In this document: in pieces, positions 34,336-44,460 of the stretch
Position numbering within the stretch: position 1 is the stretch's first letter
Layout: each line of letters starts with the position of its first letter
NCBI GenBank assembly: GCA_002317135.1
Contig: DCIX01000006.1
Coordinates: forward strand, 1-64,000
Length of the DNA: 64,000 bases
Direction of reading: 5' to 3'
Source: Bacteroidales bacterium UBA1715
GTDB taxonomy: Bacteria; Bacteroidota; Bacteroidia; Bacteroidales; UBA1715
Translations under genes and position numbers: made by a program
The notes under the pieces: generated by a model
Told to the model about the DNA's origin: nothing
The model's input: only the letters and a program-made list of their open reading frames with translations
Database searches by the model: none

Positions 34336-36684
34336 ATGGAAGATATTTTTTCTAAACTTAACGAAAGCCAAATTGCTGCCGTTAGTAACACCGAAGGTCC
34401 TTCGCTTGTAATTGCAGGAGCTGGATCTGGAAAGACAAGAGTCTTGACATATAAGATAGCCTATCTCCTATCACGGAATGTACGTGCTTGGAATATTCTT
34501 GCACTAACGTTCACAAACAAGGCTGCCGCAGAAATGAAAGACCGCATCATAAAATTGGTAGGAGAAGAAACTGCACGAGGTCTTTATATGGGAACCTTCC
34601 ACTCTATTTTCGCAAAAATATTACGAAAAGAAGCGGAGCATATACCTGGTTACACATCTGCATTTACAATATTAGACACCGATGATGTAAAAAAATTGTT
34701 AAGCGACATCGTAAAACGCCTATCATTAGATAAAGACACGTATAAAGCAGCAAAATTGATTGGTATTATTTCTACTGCAAAAAACAATATGATTACAGCA
34801 GAAATGTACGACAATGCCGACACAAGAAAGATAGACAGACTGAACAATATGTCCGAAATCTATCGTATTTATGCGGAATACGATAAGGCTTGCAAGCAAT
34901 CAAACGCAATGGATTTCGATGATTTATTGCTAAAAACGAGTATTCTTTTTAAAAGTAATCCCGAAGTACTTGAAAAATATCAAAATCTCTTTCAATATAT
35001 TTTAGTAGATGAGTATCAAGATACGAACACTTGTCAATACCACATTATTCGCAAATTAGCTTTGCCAACAAATAACCTATGCGTTGTAGGTGACGATGCC
35101 CAAAGTATATATTCCTTCCGCGGAGCGAAAATAGAAAATATCCTGAACTACCAAAGAGATTATAAAGACTGCAAATTGTTTAAATTGGAACAGAATTATC
35201 GTTCAACACAAACAATTGTAAATGCTGCAAATAGTGTAATTAAGAAAAACAGCAAGCAGATAGCAAAGACGATTTTCTCCGACAACAATATAGGAGATAA
35301 AATACACCTATTAGAAACACCGACCGATGCAGAAGAAGGACTTCGAATTGCATCATTAATCGGTTCGTTAATTGACAAAGGCGAAAATTATAGTGATTGT
35401 GCTATCTTATATAGAACCAATGCACAGTCCCGTATTCTTGAAGAGGCCCTAAACAAGAAAAGAATTCCTTGTAAAATTGTGAAAGGTATGTCATTCTTCC
35501 AACGGAAGGATGTAAAGGATGTATTAGCCTATGTGCGTGTTGTCATTAATCCACACGACGAAATCGCATTGGAACGAATAATAAACTATCCAGCTCGTAG
35601 CATTGGCGACACGACTGTAGGAAAGCTAAAGCAAATCGCAAGTTCTTATAATGTTAGTCTATGGGATGTTCTTGCACAAATAGACAAACTAGAATCGCTT
35701 GTTTCTGCAGCAACACGAAATAAGATTACCAATTTCGTTACGCTAATACGAAGTTTTATTGCCGACAAAGAAGATGCCGATGCTTATTCTCTTTTGAATC
35801 GTATTGTTGAGAAAATAAACTTTAGAGAAGTCATAGATAAAGATTATGACAAGGAGGAAGCGAAAGAACGATACGAAAACATTTTGGAACTTTTGAATGG
35901 TGCCAAAGAGTTTGTTGAAGAAGAAATGGATCCAGAAGCAATTTACCTACATAACTATCTTGAAAAGATTGCATTGCTTACGGACATTGATGAAGAAGAA
36001 ACTGAAAATCCCAATAAAGTTCTATTAATGACTGTTCATGCAGCAAAAGGATTGGAATTCAAACATTGCTTCCTTGTTGGATTAGAAGAAACGGTCTTCC
36101 CTTCTCAAATGAGTATGGATACGCCACAAAGTATAGAAGAAGAGCGTCGATTGTTTTATGTAGCAATCACAAGAGCGATGAAAACGGTAACGATTTCATA
36201 CGCACTTACAAGAAGAAAATTTGGTAATCTAAACAACTCACAACCAAGTAGATTCATTTTTGAGATTGACGAAGAATACTTAAGCGAAAAACCGAAAAGA
36301 CCGATGAGTTCGTTTTCTTCATCATCGACAAATAATTTTAGCGGATTTTCAAAACAGCAAAACGCATTCTCAAATTTTTCACAATCAAGATTGAACAACT
36401 TTTCCTCTTTTTCGCGTCCTGTCCCAAATGCAATGTCTACATTCGGAAATACGCAGAAAAAAGAGATGTTTGAACATTTTGGAGAAAAACCAAAAGAACC
36501 AATGCTAATCAATCCAAGTAAACCAGAAGATATTACCGAAGGATTGCGAGTCCACCACGCTAAATTTGGTTTTGGAACAGTCAAACAACGTCCTGATTCC
36601 GACGCTGCAATAATCGCATTCGACAATTGGGGAGAAAAAAAGCTACTCTTAAAGTTTGCCAAGTTGCAAATTGTTGAAAATTAA
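34336..36684 (+). CDS. UvrD/PcrA-type ATP-dependent DNA helicase
   Basis: This 782-residue superfamily 1 helicase (3'-5') shows all motifs: AGAGSGKTRVLTYKIAYLL, ALTFTNKAAAEM, ILVDEYQDTN, VGDDAQSIYSFRGA, LEQNYRST, MTVHAAKGLEF and YVAITRAMK. It works in repair and at replication or transcription conflicts. The end holds a Ser/Asn/Phe-rich disordered linker (about 655-710) and a Tudor-like domain (VHHAKFGFGTVKQ, AIIAFDNWGEKKLLLKF), which in PcrA and UvrD contacts RNA polymerase. The length is slightly longer than typical PcrA. Confidence 0.94.
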   Translation: MEDIFSKLNESQIAAVSNTEGPSLVIAGAGSGKTRVLTYKIAYLLSRNVRAWNILALTFTNKAAAEMKDRIIKLVGEETARGLYMGTFHSIFAKILRKEAEHIPGYTSAFTILDTDDVKKLLSDIVKRLSLDKDTYKAAKLIGIISTAKNNMITAEMYDNADTRKIDRLNNMSEIYRIYAEYDKACKQSNAMDFDDLLLKTSILFKSNPEVLEKYQNLFQYILVDEYQDTNTCQYHIIRKLALPTNNLCVVGDDAQSIYSFRGAKIENILNYQRDYKDCKLFKLEQNYRSTQTIVNAANSVIKKNSKQIAKTIFSDNNIGDKIHLLETPTDAEEGLRIASLIGSLIDKGENYSDCAILYRTNAQSRILEEALNKKRIPCKIVKGMSFFQRKDVKDVLAYVRVVINPHDEIALERIINYPARSIGDTTVGKLKQIASSYNVSLWDVLAQIDKLESLVSAATRNKITNFVTLIRSFIADKEDADAYSLLNRIVEKINFREVIDKDYDKEEAKERYENILELLNGAKEFVEEEMDPEAIYLHNYLEKIALLTDIDEEETENPNKVLLMTVHAAKGLEFKHCFLVGLEETVFPSQMSMDTPQSIEEERRLFYVAITRAMKTVTISYALTRRKFGNLNNSQPSRFIFEIDEEYLSEKPKRPMSSFSSSSTNNFSGFSKQQNAFSNFSQSRLNNFSSFSRPVPNAMSTFGNTQKKEMFEHFGEKPKEPMLINPSKPEDITEGLRVHHAKFGFGTVKQRPDSDAAIIAFDNWGEKKLLLKFAKLQIVEN

Positions 36685-36717
36685 ATCTTCTTTTGTTATT
36701 TTTGAAAAAAATTTAAA

Positions 36718-37368
36718 ATGGAATACAATACAACGAGAGAAAATCTCATTTTGCCAGAATATGGTCGTAATCTCCAAATGATGGCAAACCATTTACTTAC
36801 AATAGACGATAGAGAAAAACGTACCGAAGCAGCTAAAGATTTAGTTGCAATAATGGTAAACATGAACCCTTCTGTGCGCGAAGCTAAAGACTACAAGCAA
36901 AAAATGTGGGATTATCTTGCACAACTTTGCAACTACAAACTTGATGTTGATTTTCCATTTCCTATTACAAAAGTTACGGAATTACCTGCTCCAGAAAAAT
37001 TGGACTACAATATGAACGAAATCCGTTTCAGACATTACGGTTACACTGTTGAAAGAATGATTGCCGCTGCAGTTGAATTGCCTGACAATGACAGCCGTAA
37101 TGCACTAATACACATGATTGCCAACACGATGAAACGCAATTATGTTATGTGGAATCAAAAATCTGTAACAGATGAAATCATCATTACTGATTTATACAAA
37201 CTTTCGAAAGGTAAACTAAATCTTTCTGCAGAGACAAAACTTGCAAATGTAAATATGCCGGCAACTGGTATGCAGAATCAAAAGAAAGGAAACTTCAAAC
37301 GCAAAAACAACAATCAAGGAAAGAAAAATAAAAACAACAACAATCAAAAAAGACAAAACCAGAATTAA
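36718..37368 (+). CDS. DUF4290 family protein
   Basis: This 216-residue protein belongs to DUF4290, a Bacteroidota family without known function (LILPEYGRNLQMMANHLLTI, DREKRTEAAKDLVAIM, FRHYGYTVERMI, MKRNYVMWN). The last ~40 residues are Lys/Asn/Gln rich and look disordered (KRKNNNQGKKNKNNNNQKR), perhaps binding nucleic acid. It ends 2 bp before murA, its normal partner in the phylum, so the two are translated together. Confidence 0.9.
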   Translation: MEYNTTRENLILPEYGRNLQMMANHLLTIDDREKRTEAAKDLVAIMVNMNPSVREAKDYKQKMWDYLAQLCNYKLDVDFPFPITKVTELPAPEKLDYNMNEIRFRHYGYTVERMIAAAVELPDNDSRNALIHMIANTMKRNYVMWNQKSVTDEIIITDLYKLSKGKLNLSAETKLANVNMPATGMQNQKKGNFKRKNNNQGKKNKNNNNQKRQNQN

Positions 37369-37370
37369 CT

Positions 37371-38678
37371 ATGGCAGTATTTCGTATTACAGGGGGCAAA
37401 AAATTACAAGGAGACTTATATCCACAGGGAGCAAAGAACGAGGCTTTACAAGTTCTTTCTGCTATTTTATTAACTGCAGAACCAATCGTAATTAGAAATA
37501 TTCCAAAAATCCGTGACGTTTCCAATCTTATTGAATTGTTGATGAGTTTAGGCGTGAAAGTGACGCAACTTAACGCAAATGACTATAGATTTCAAGCCGA
37601 CGACATTAATCTTGACTTCCTATTTTCAAAAGATTTTCAAGAAAAAACAAAAACACTACGAGGATCTATTTTGTTAGTTGGTCCACTTTTGGCACGATTC
37701 GGGAAAGGCTTTATTTCAAGCCCAGGTGGAGATAAAATTGGCCGTAGACGCTTAGATACGCACTTTATAGGGTTCCAAAATCTTGGGGCACAATTTGAAT
37801 TCAATCAAGAAACAAGCACATTTACAGTAAGCGCTCCTCACCTACAAGGAACATATATGTTGCTGGACGAGGCTTCCGTAACAGGTACGGCAAATATTAT
37901 TATGGCCGCTGTTTTGGCAGAAGGAAAGACAACTATTTATAATGCAGCCTGCGAACCATACATTCAACAATTGTGTAAAATGTTGAACAAGATGGGGGCA
38001 AAAATTTCTGGTATTGCATCAAACCTGTTGACAATTGAAGGTGTAGAAAAACTAGGTGGTTGCGAACACACAATCCTACCAGATATGATTGAAGTTGGTA
38101 GCTTCATGGGACTTGCCGCAATGACAGGTTCTGAAATTACCATTAAAAATGTTTCGTATCCAGACCTTGGAATTATTCCTTCTGCATTCTCTCGATTAGG
38201 TATTCAATTTGAACGCAGAAACGACGACATCTACATTCCTGCTCAAGATAGTTATACGATTCCATCATTTATCGACGGATCAATTATGAACATTGCAGAC
38301 GCTCCTTGGCCAGGTCTTACTCCAGACCTTTTGAGTGTATTCCTTGTTGTTGCAACTCAAGCAGTTGGTAGCGTTTTGATTCACCAAAAAATGTTTGAAA
38401 GTAGATTGTTCTTCGTTGATAAACTAATTGATATGGGTTGCAAAATCATTTTATGTGATCCACACCGTGCTACTGTCATTGGTTTAGGAAACAAACAAAA
38501 ACTTCGTGCAACAAATATGACTTCGCCAGATATCCGTGCTGGTGTTGCTCTTTTGATTGCGGCAATGTCTGCACAAGGCGTCAGCACAATTAGCAACATT
38601 GAGCAAATTGACCGAGGATACCAAGATATTGACAAGCGATTAAATGCAATTGGTGCAGAAATTATCCGAATAAACTAA
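37371..38678 (+). CDS. murA: UDP-N-acetylglucosamine 1-carboxyvinyltransferase
   Basis: This 435-residue protein catalyses the first committed step of peptidoglycan synthesis, adding enolpyruvate to UDP-GlcNAc. It starts FRITGGKKLQGDLYPQGAKN and has repeated EPT-type motifs (PDMIEVGSFMGLAA, TPDLLSVFLVVATQA, SPDIRAGVALLIAA). The active-site loop reads SSPGGDKIGRRRLD, so Asp (residue 121) replaces the Cys that fosfomycin attacks; this natural change is known in some lineages and gives fosfomycin resistance there. The gene ends at a terminator (38700-38727). Confidence 0.95.
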   Translation: MAVFRITGGKKLQGDLYPQGAKNEALQVLSAILLTAEPIVIRNIPKIRDVSNLIELLMSLGVKVTQLNANDYRFQADDINLDFLFSKDFQEKTKTLRGSILLVGPLLARFGKGFISSPGGDKIGRRRLDTHFIGFQNLGAQFEFNQETSTFTVSAPHLQGTYMLLDEASVTGTANIIMAAVLAEGKTTIYNAACEPYIQQLCKMLNKMGAKISGIASNLLTIEGVEKLGGCEHTILPDMIEVGSFMGLAAMTGSEITIKNVSYPDLGIIPSAFSRLGIQFERRNDDIYIPAQDSYTIPSFIDGSIMNIADAPWPGLTPDLLSVFLVVATQAVGSVLIHQKMFESRLFFVDKLIDMGCKIILCDPHRATVIGLGNKQKLRATNMTSPDIRAGVALLIAAMSAQGVSTISNIEQIDRGYQDIDKRLNAIGAEIIRIN

Positions 38679-38699
38679 AAACAATGTTTTAATAGCAAG

Positions 38700-38727
38700 A
38701 AGCAGATCCTACAGATCTGCTTTTTTG
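38700..38727 (+). terminator. Rho-independent terminator after murA
   Basis: Stem aagcagatc (38700-38708) with gatctgctt (38714-38722), a 5-base loop and a T-run. Confidence 0.9.
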
Positions 38728-38740
38728 TTTCAAAAAAAGA

Positions 38741-38769
38741 TTGTTTTCGCATTTTCTATCGTATATTTG
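38741..38769 (+). promoter_or_regulatory. Putative promoter of the BspA-like gene
   Basis: TTG at 38741-38743 and TATATTTG at 38762-38769, 18 bp apart, fit the Bacteroidota -33/-7 pattern. The start codon is at 38796. Confidence 0.65.
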
Positions 38770-38795
38770 GGAACGAATATTTAATTCAGTTTTTT

Positions 38796-40850
38796 ATGGG
38801 AAGATTTGTACGATTACTTCTTACTTATATTTTTCTTATAGTTTCGAATGCTGCTTTTTGTGAGAAAATAACAGTAAACAACATATACTACGAAATTACA
38901 TCAAGTTCAACAGTTTCTGTTTCAAACAGAGGTGAAGAAGAAGACGATTGGATGTACTATCAAGCAAGCGAACTATACACCGGATCGCTTATTATTCCAA
39001 AAAGCATTTCGTATAACGAAACAACTTATACCGTTACGGCAATTGCAAACGATGCATTTATAGGAAGTAAACTTTTAACTTCAATATTTATTCCCTCTAC
39101 CGTACAAACAATTGGCAACGGTGCCTTTACCGGTTGTTCCGGATTAGAAACTATTTCTGTTTCAGAGGCAAACAAGGTATTTGAAAGTTCTAATGGCATT
39201 TTATACAAAAAAAATCCTTCTTCCATCTTTTTTGTACCAAAAAACATAGCAAATGACATTACAATAAAAGAAGACATTACTGTCATACCAAGCTCCGCTT
39301 TTCAAAATTGTAAAAGAGTGACAACGATAACGATACCAGATAATGTCACTACAATTGAAGACGGAGCATTTGCCGATTGTACTAATTTGGAAGAAATCTT
39401 CTTCGGCAAATCAGTGAAAACAATAGGTGTCAACGCATTCAAAGCCTGCAATAGTCTTTATATTGTAACAATTCCATCAAGTGTGACCAGCATTGCATCA
39501 AGTGCTTTTTCTAATTGCCAAAACTTACAGTATGTCCTTTTAAAAGAAGGCTTACAAAGTATTGGCAGTTACGCATTCTATAATTGTCAAAATATCATAG
39601 GAATAGAACTACCGAGCACACTTAAAAGCATTGGAGACAATGCGTTCAAAGAATGTATAAACTTATCTATCATACGAAATAATAGCAATTTACAATTAGA
39701 AAAAGGTTCCGAATCAAACGGTTGTGTGGCATTGTATGCAGAAGAAATTCAAACAGGCCAAACAACGCAACCAATCATTTCTGATTTTTTGCTAGAAATT
39801 GACAAATACAACTGTGGTTCTGTACAAGCAAGATTTGACATAAACAACAATATAGAATACGATTCGCTACGATGGAATTTTGGAGATGGAAAGATTGGGC
39901 CAAACGCTCCAAGAACAAGTTATGTATACGATAAGCCGGGAACATTTAGTCCAAGTTTAACAGTTTGGAAAGATGGTATTTCCTGTGTTGTTACAAAAGA
40001 AAATGCCGTTGTTGTAAGAGAAGCACCAAATGCGAATTTCTATTTTGAAAACACTGAGGTTATTGTTCCAAGACAGATTGATTTCATCTTAGAAGAAAAA
40101 TCAGAAAGTGCAATTTCGTATAGTTGGAGTATTGAAAACGCATATTCCCCTATTGTCGAATCTTCGGAAAAAGAATTCTCCTTTTATATTGAAGAAAGAG
40201 GTGCATATTTAATCACACTTACAGTGGAAAGCGAAAATGGATGTTCATCAACTCATTATGAAGAAATTTATGCACAAGAACCAGGTGAATTCGAATATAT
40301 AACAAGTAGTTGTGCAGGTCACCCAGACACTGAGCAAACAACAGTGAATTATAGATTTGAAGGAGACAATCTTATTTTGTATGGTCAAATAATTACAAAC
40401 TGTGGAGCCTTCTATACAGCAAAAATAATTGACGAGGGGGACATAATACGAATTCAAACATTCGAAAGTGCAATAGCATTTGCAGATTGCGAGTGCATAT
40501 ACAATTTTGAAATTCCTATTTCCAACTTCAATAGAGACTCATGTATAATTGTATTTTTAGGTCGCACATTACACATAAACAGAAACCAAACGAGTATTAC
40601 TACAACAGAAAACACTTCGGTAAAAATTTGGCAAAGTTCAATTACACAAGAACTATTTATTGAAGCAGAAGATTATTCTGTAAACAAATACGAATATGAA
40701 TTATATACTCCACAAGGACAAATCATTGAAAGACAACACATTTTCAGTCAAACGACACAAATAAATCTCCCAAACACTAACGGAATCTATTTTGTGACAG
40801 TATATAAAAATGGGAAAAAGATAACAGCAACCACTGTTGTAAAAAAGTAG
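38796..40850 (+). CDS. BspA-like leucine-rich surface protein with PKD domains and T9SS tail
   Basis: This 684-residue protein has a signal peptide (ending NAAFC). Residues ~75-295 are BspA/LRR_5-type repeats (IPSTVQTIGNGAFTGCSGL, IPDNVTTIEDGAFADCTNL, IPSSVTSIASSAFSNCQNL, LPSTLKSIGDNAFKECINL). Residues ~325-500 hold two PKD-like domains (SLRWNFGDGK; SYSWSIENAY). The last ~70 residues form a T9SS sorting tail (YELYTPQGQIIERQ, NGIYFVTVYKNGKKI). BspA-like proteins are surface adhesins or ligand binders. It stands alone with its own promoter, upstream of the mannan operon but 122 bp away from it. Confidence 0.9.
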   Translation: MGRFVRLLLTYIFLIVSNAAFCEKITVNNIYYEITSSSTVSVSNRGEEEDDWMYYQASELYTGSLIIPKSISYNETTYTVTAIANDAFIGSKLLTSIFIPSTVQTIGNGAFTGCSGLETISVSEANKVFESSNGILYKKNPSSIFFVPKNIANDITIKEDITVIPSSAFQNCKRVTTITIPDNVTTIEDGAFADCTNLEEIFFGKSVKTIGVNAFKACNSLYIVTIPSSVTSIASSAFSNCQNLQYVLLKEGLQSIGSYAFYNCQNIIGIELPSTLKSIGDNAFKECINLSIIRNNSNLQLEKGSESNGCVALYAEEIQTGQTTQPIISDFLLEIDKYNCGSVQARFDINNNIEYDSLRWNFGDGKIGPNAPRTSYVYDKPGTFSPSLTVWKDGISCVVTKENAVVVREAPNANFYFENTEVIVPRQIDFILEEKSESAISYSWSIENAYSPIVESSEKEFSFYIEERGAYLITLTVESENGCSSTHYEEIYAQEPGEFEYITSSCAGHPDTEQTTVNYRFEGDNLILYGQIITNCGAFYTAKIIDEGDIIRIQTFESAIAFADCECIYNFEIPISNFNRDSCIIVFLGRTLHINRNQTSITTTENTSVKIWQSSITQELFIEAEDYSVNKYEYELYTPQGQIIERQHIFSQTTQINLPNTNGIYFVTVYKNGKKITATTVVKK

Positions 40851-40972
40851 CAAATACAATTTACGCATAAATAAGATTAAATTAAGTAAGTAATTTCTTT
40901 ATGCAAAAAATTAATTATTGTAACTTTACCCCAAATAAAATCTAATCTGTATTTGTATATAAATAACTGACT

Positions 40973-43399
40973 ATGAATATTCAAAAAATTTTTTCCATTT
41001 GTCTATTTAGTGTTATTCTAACACTAACAAGTCAAGCACAAGAAAAAACTCCTAATTTTATAAACCATAGAGGACAAGACATTTTCCTTAGCGGTATAAA
41101 TGTAGCGTGGATGAGTTATGGACACGACCTTACCGGATTCGACAAAGAAAAATGGGAAGCAATTTGCGACGATGTTGTTTCTGCAGGAGGGAACTCGCTA
41201 CGCTGGTGGATACATGTAGACGGACGTTCGACTCCTACATATAGTACAGAAAATGATTTAGTTACAGGCATTAGCGAAAAAGCATTAGACAATCTTGCGT
41301 TGGCAATGGATATAGCAGCTACTAAAGGTGTTGTTGTAAGCCTTTGTTTGTGGGCCCATCAAATGATGAACACAGATGACGGAGATAAAGGAACAACACA
41401 AGCTATTACACGTGTTCGCAGAAATAAGTTACTATTAACCAATGCTGAAGCAACACAAAGTTATATAGACAATGCTTTGATTCCTATGGTTGAAAGAGTA
41501 AAGAACCACACTGCTGTTCTTTGTTGGGAAATTTTCAACGAACCTGAAGGAATGACAAGTTTCGCAAACTGGTCGGGATTTGAGCAAGTAAAAATCACTG
41601 ATATACAAAGATTTGTAAACATGTGTGCCGGTGCTATTCACCGTACTGATCCTACAGCAAAAGTATCAAATGGTACTTGGAGATTGAACTATACATCTGA
41701 ATATTCCGGAGGAAAGAACTTCTACAGCGACGAAGCCTTAATTGCTGCCGGAAATGACAAAGATGGTTATCTTGATTTCTATATGTTCCACTACTACCCT
41801 AACGAAGTTGGTTCAGACTACTCTCCTTTCCACAAGGATTTCAATACTTTAAAATTAACAAAAAACACAATTATCGGTGAATTTCCAGCACACGGAATTA
41901 TAAAAATTAAAGGTCAAACATTTATACCTCGTAAACAACTTACTACGACAGATGCAATGCTTTGGTTATACCAAAACGGTTTCTCTGGTGGTTGGGGATG
42001 GACATATACTGACCACGATGGTTGTGGCGGTTTAGACGACATGCGAGAAGCAATGGATACTTTGAAAAAAATGTATCCAGAACATATTGTAATACAACAC
42101 GATCCATCTTTCAACTATATTCCACGCATAACAAAAAGAATGGCAGACACTGTTTTGTACACAAATTCAGAAAAAATCGTTGATTACCTAACTGTCAGTG
42201 AATATTTTGAAGATGATGAAAACGATGTTTTAACATACAGCATTGAGTCTTCAGGCATAATTACAGGCGAGCTAAATGGTGACAAAGTCAGTTTTACTGC
42301 AGAAAAAGACAAAACTGGCTACGGAACAATTCTTGTCATTGCTACCGACAAAGGTGGAAAAACAATTTCTCAATCTTTTTCTGTACTTGTTCGTAATGAA
42401 GAAAATACCTCAACAAACAAATTACTTAATGCATTTGCAACTTGCTCAAGCATAGAAGAAGACCAATATCGTCAATATTATGCAACAGATGGCGATTTAG
42501 AAACTCGTTGGAGTTCAGCATATAACGATGATGAATACATTCTTTTTGATATGATGAAAGAAGAAGAAATCCGTCGTCTTGTTTTATATTGGGAATGGAA
42601 CGAAGCTGAAAGCAAAGGAGCATACGCACAAGCATATACAATTGAAGTTTCATCTGATAAAAAAACTTGGGAAACGGTATTTTCAGTATCGCAAGGACAA
42701 ACAATAAAAAGCAACATCGTTCTTCGAAAAGATGACGAACCAGCTATTTCTTGCCGATACATCCGTATTCATTTCACAGAAAGAGCAACAAGTTGGGGAT
42801 ACTCACTACGCGAAGTTGAAGCCTACGATTTTGACGATCATGCAAACAATGCAACAAGAAATAAAGTCAATACAAGAACAAAATACCAAGCAACATACGC
42901 AAATGCAGAATTCAAATATCAAATCTTACGTTCGTTCTTTATTGACAACAATTATGATGTGTTAAGTGTTTCTGCAACCAACCTTCCTGAATGGTTACAT
43001 TTTGACAATCAAACACTTATATTACAAGGTACACCATCAGCTAAAGATGAAGGTTCACACATTATTACAATACAATCAGAAGATTTCTTTGGTGTTACAG
43101 CCAGCTACGAATTAGAAATAAAGGTTTGGCCTTCTGCAAGCATTGAAGAAGACAAAAACGCCATAAATATATTTCCTAACCCTTGCGTTGGTGACACATT
43201 CACAATTGCAATCACAAATATCGAAGGCAAAGCGTTAGCTTCGTTTACCGATGTAAATGGCAAACTTGCCGGTATCAAATACATTCAATTCGTAAACGGT
43301 ATGGCAACTTGCACAACCGATGGATTATCGAAAGGCATATATGTTGCCACAATCCGTGTCAATGGAGAAACATATAAAGAAAAAGTTGTGATAGAATAA
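40973..43399 (+). CDS. GH5-like (clan GH-A) glycanase with F5/8C domain and T9SS tail
   Basis: This 808-residue exported enzyme has a signal peptide (ending LTSQAQ). Residues ~25-375 form a TIM-barrel: NSLRWWIHVDG, acid/base Glu in WEIFNEPEG (near 190), FHYYPNEVG, nucleophile Glu in TIIGEFPAHG (near 303) and GGWGWTYTDHDG. A small Ig-like part is followed by an F5/8 type C (CBM32-like) domain at ~482-620 (YATDGDLETRWSS, CRYIRIHFTE), an Ig-like domain (~633-725, PEWLHFDNQTLILQGTPSA) and a T9SS tail from IFPNPC. The operon suggests beta-mannan as the substrate. Its stop overlaps the next start (TAATG). Family GH5 is the best fit; the subfamily is not known. Confidence 0.87.
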   Translation: MNIQKIFSICLFSVILTLTSQAQEKTPNFINHRGQDIFLSGINVAWMSYGHDLTGFDKEKWEAICDDVVSAGGNSLRWWIHVDGRSTPTYSTENDLVTGISEKALDNLALAMDIAATKGVVVSLCLWAHQMMNTDDGDKGTTQAITRVRRNKLLLTNAEATQSYIDNALIPMVERVKNHTAVLCWEIFNEPEGMTSFANWSGFEQVKITDIQRFVNMCAGAIHRTDPTAKVSNGTWRLNYTSEYSGGKNFYSDEALIAAGNDKDGYLDFYMFHYYPNEVGSDYSPFHKDFNTLKLTKNTIIGEFPAHGIIKIKGQTFIPRKQLTTTDAMLWLYQNGFSGGWGWTYTDHDGCGGLDDMREAMDTLKKMYPEHIVIQHDPSFNYIPRITKRMADTVLYTNSEKIVDYLTVSEYFEDDENDVLTYSIESSGIITGELNGDKVSFTAEKDKTGYGTILVIATDKGGKTISQSFSVLVRNEENTSTNKLLNAFATCSSIEEDQYRQYYATDGDLETRWSSAYNDDEYILFDMMKEEEIRRLVLYWEWNEAESKGAYAQAYTIEVSSDKKTWETVFSVSQGQTIKSNIVLRKDDEPAISCRYIRIHFTERATSWGYSLREVEAYDFDDHANNATRNKVNTRTKYQATYANAEFKYQILRSFFIDNNYDVLSVSATNLPEWLHFDNQTLILQGTPSAKDEGSHIITIQSEDFFGVTASYELEIKVWPSASIEEDKNAINIFPNPCVGDTFTIAITNIEGKALASFTDVNGKLAGIKYIQFVNGMATCTTDGLSKGIYVATIRVNGETYKEKVVIE

Positions 43400-44460
43400 T
43401 GAAGCGTTTCCTTTCGTTCATAACATTCCTTTGTCTTTTCTGTTGTGCATTTTCACAGCAACGGATAGCTATTCAAGGAAATTCATTTGTATACAATGGT
43501 AAACCATTGTTCTTAATTGGTACCAATACTCCTTGGGACAATTGGAATGATTTCGGAGGGAAATACAACCCACAATTTTGGGAAGATGAATTTGCAAAAC
43601 TCGAAGAGAATGGTATAAACAGTTCTCGAGTATGGATTAGTTGCGATGCCGAAGGGCAGCCTACAGTTGACAAAGAAGGTGTTCCACACCCTGCTTCCGC
43701 CCAATTCTGGAGCGACCTTGACGATATGATGGCGAAAGCAGCAAAACATCATATTTTCATCATTGCCACAATTTCCTCATTCGATAATCTTGACAATACT
43801 AAAAAAGCATCTGAGAATTGGCTTACAATGTTGGGATGTACACAAAAAATCCAACAATATTGCGACATTTTCCTAAAACCATTATTAGAGCGTTACAAAG
43901 ACAATCCTTATTTCTTTGCAATAGACATTTGCAATGAACCTGAATGGACACATGAGCACAAGAAATATGGTGGTTTAGAATGGGATTATATGCAAATGTT
44001 TGTTGGGATGTGCGCAGCTACAATACATTCCGAAAACTCACCAATATTTGCAACAGTTGGAAGTGCAGCCGTTAAATGGAGCTGCGACAAATTCGAAGGA
44101 AACAAATGGAGCGACAAAGCCTTACAAGAAATCACAATGGATTCCTTAGCCTATATGGATTTTTGGCAAATTCACTACTACGAATGGACAAATCAATTTG
44201 ACAATCCTTTCCATAAAGATCCAGCATTTTGGGGCTTACAAGACAGACCTTGCATTATTGGAGAAACGCCAGGGAATAACAAAATCTATGGTTTCCCTAT
44301 CACATACGAAGAAATCTACAAATTACCATATCAATTAGGATATTCAGGAGTATTTCCTTGGACATCAAATGGAGCTGGCATAGGAGATTTCGGGACTATA
44401 AAAACATTTGGTCCAGGAGCAAAATCATTTTCGAAATTATTACAAAAAAATAATAAATAA
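43399..44460 (+). CDS. Periplasmic GH5-like glycanase, likely beta-mannanase
   Basis: This 353-residue single-domain protein has a signal peptide (MKRFLSFITFLCLFCCAFSQ) and no T9SS tail, so it probably stays in the periplasm. The clan GH-A barrel has RVWISCDAEG, acid/base Glu in AIDICNEPEWT (near 179), HYYEWTNQFDNPFH and nucleophile Glu in CIIGETPG (near 288), and ends SGVFPWTSNGAG. It overlaps both neighbours by one base (TAATG), so translation is coupled. It would trim imported manno-oligosaccharides; the substrate is inferred from the GH130 and symporter genes. Confidence 0.86.
   Translation: MKRFLSFITFLCLFCCAFSQQRIAIQGNSFVYNGKPLFLIGTNTPWDNWNDFGGKYNPQFWEDEFAKLEENGINSSRVWISCDAEGQPTVDKEGVPHPASAQFWSDLDDMMAKAAKHHIFIIATISSFDNLDNTKKASENWLTMLGCTQKIQQYCDIFLKPLLERYKDNPYFFAIDICNEPEWTHEHKKYGGLEWDYMQMFVGMCAATIHSENSPIFATVGSAAVKWSCDKFEGNKWSDKALQEITMDSLAYMDFWQIHYYEWTNQFDNPFHKDPAFWGLQDRPCIIGETPGNNKIYGFPITYEEIYKLPYQLGYSGVFPWTSNGAGIGDFGTIKTFGPGAKSFSKLLQKNNK

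Noticed and set aside
40867..40915. GCATAAA...TTTATGC inverted repeat between the BspA-like gene and the mannan operon as a terminator.
   Set aside because: Seven-base arms with a loop of over 25 bases in AT-rich DNA; could be chance.
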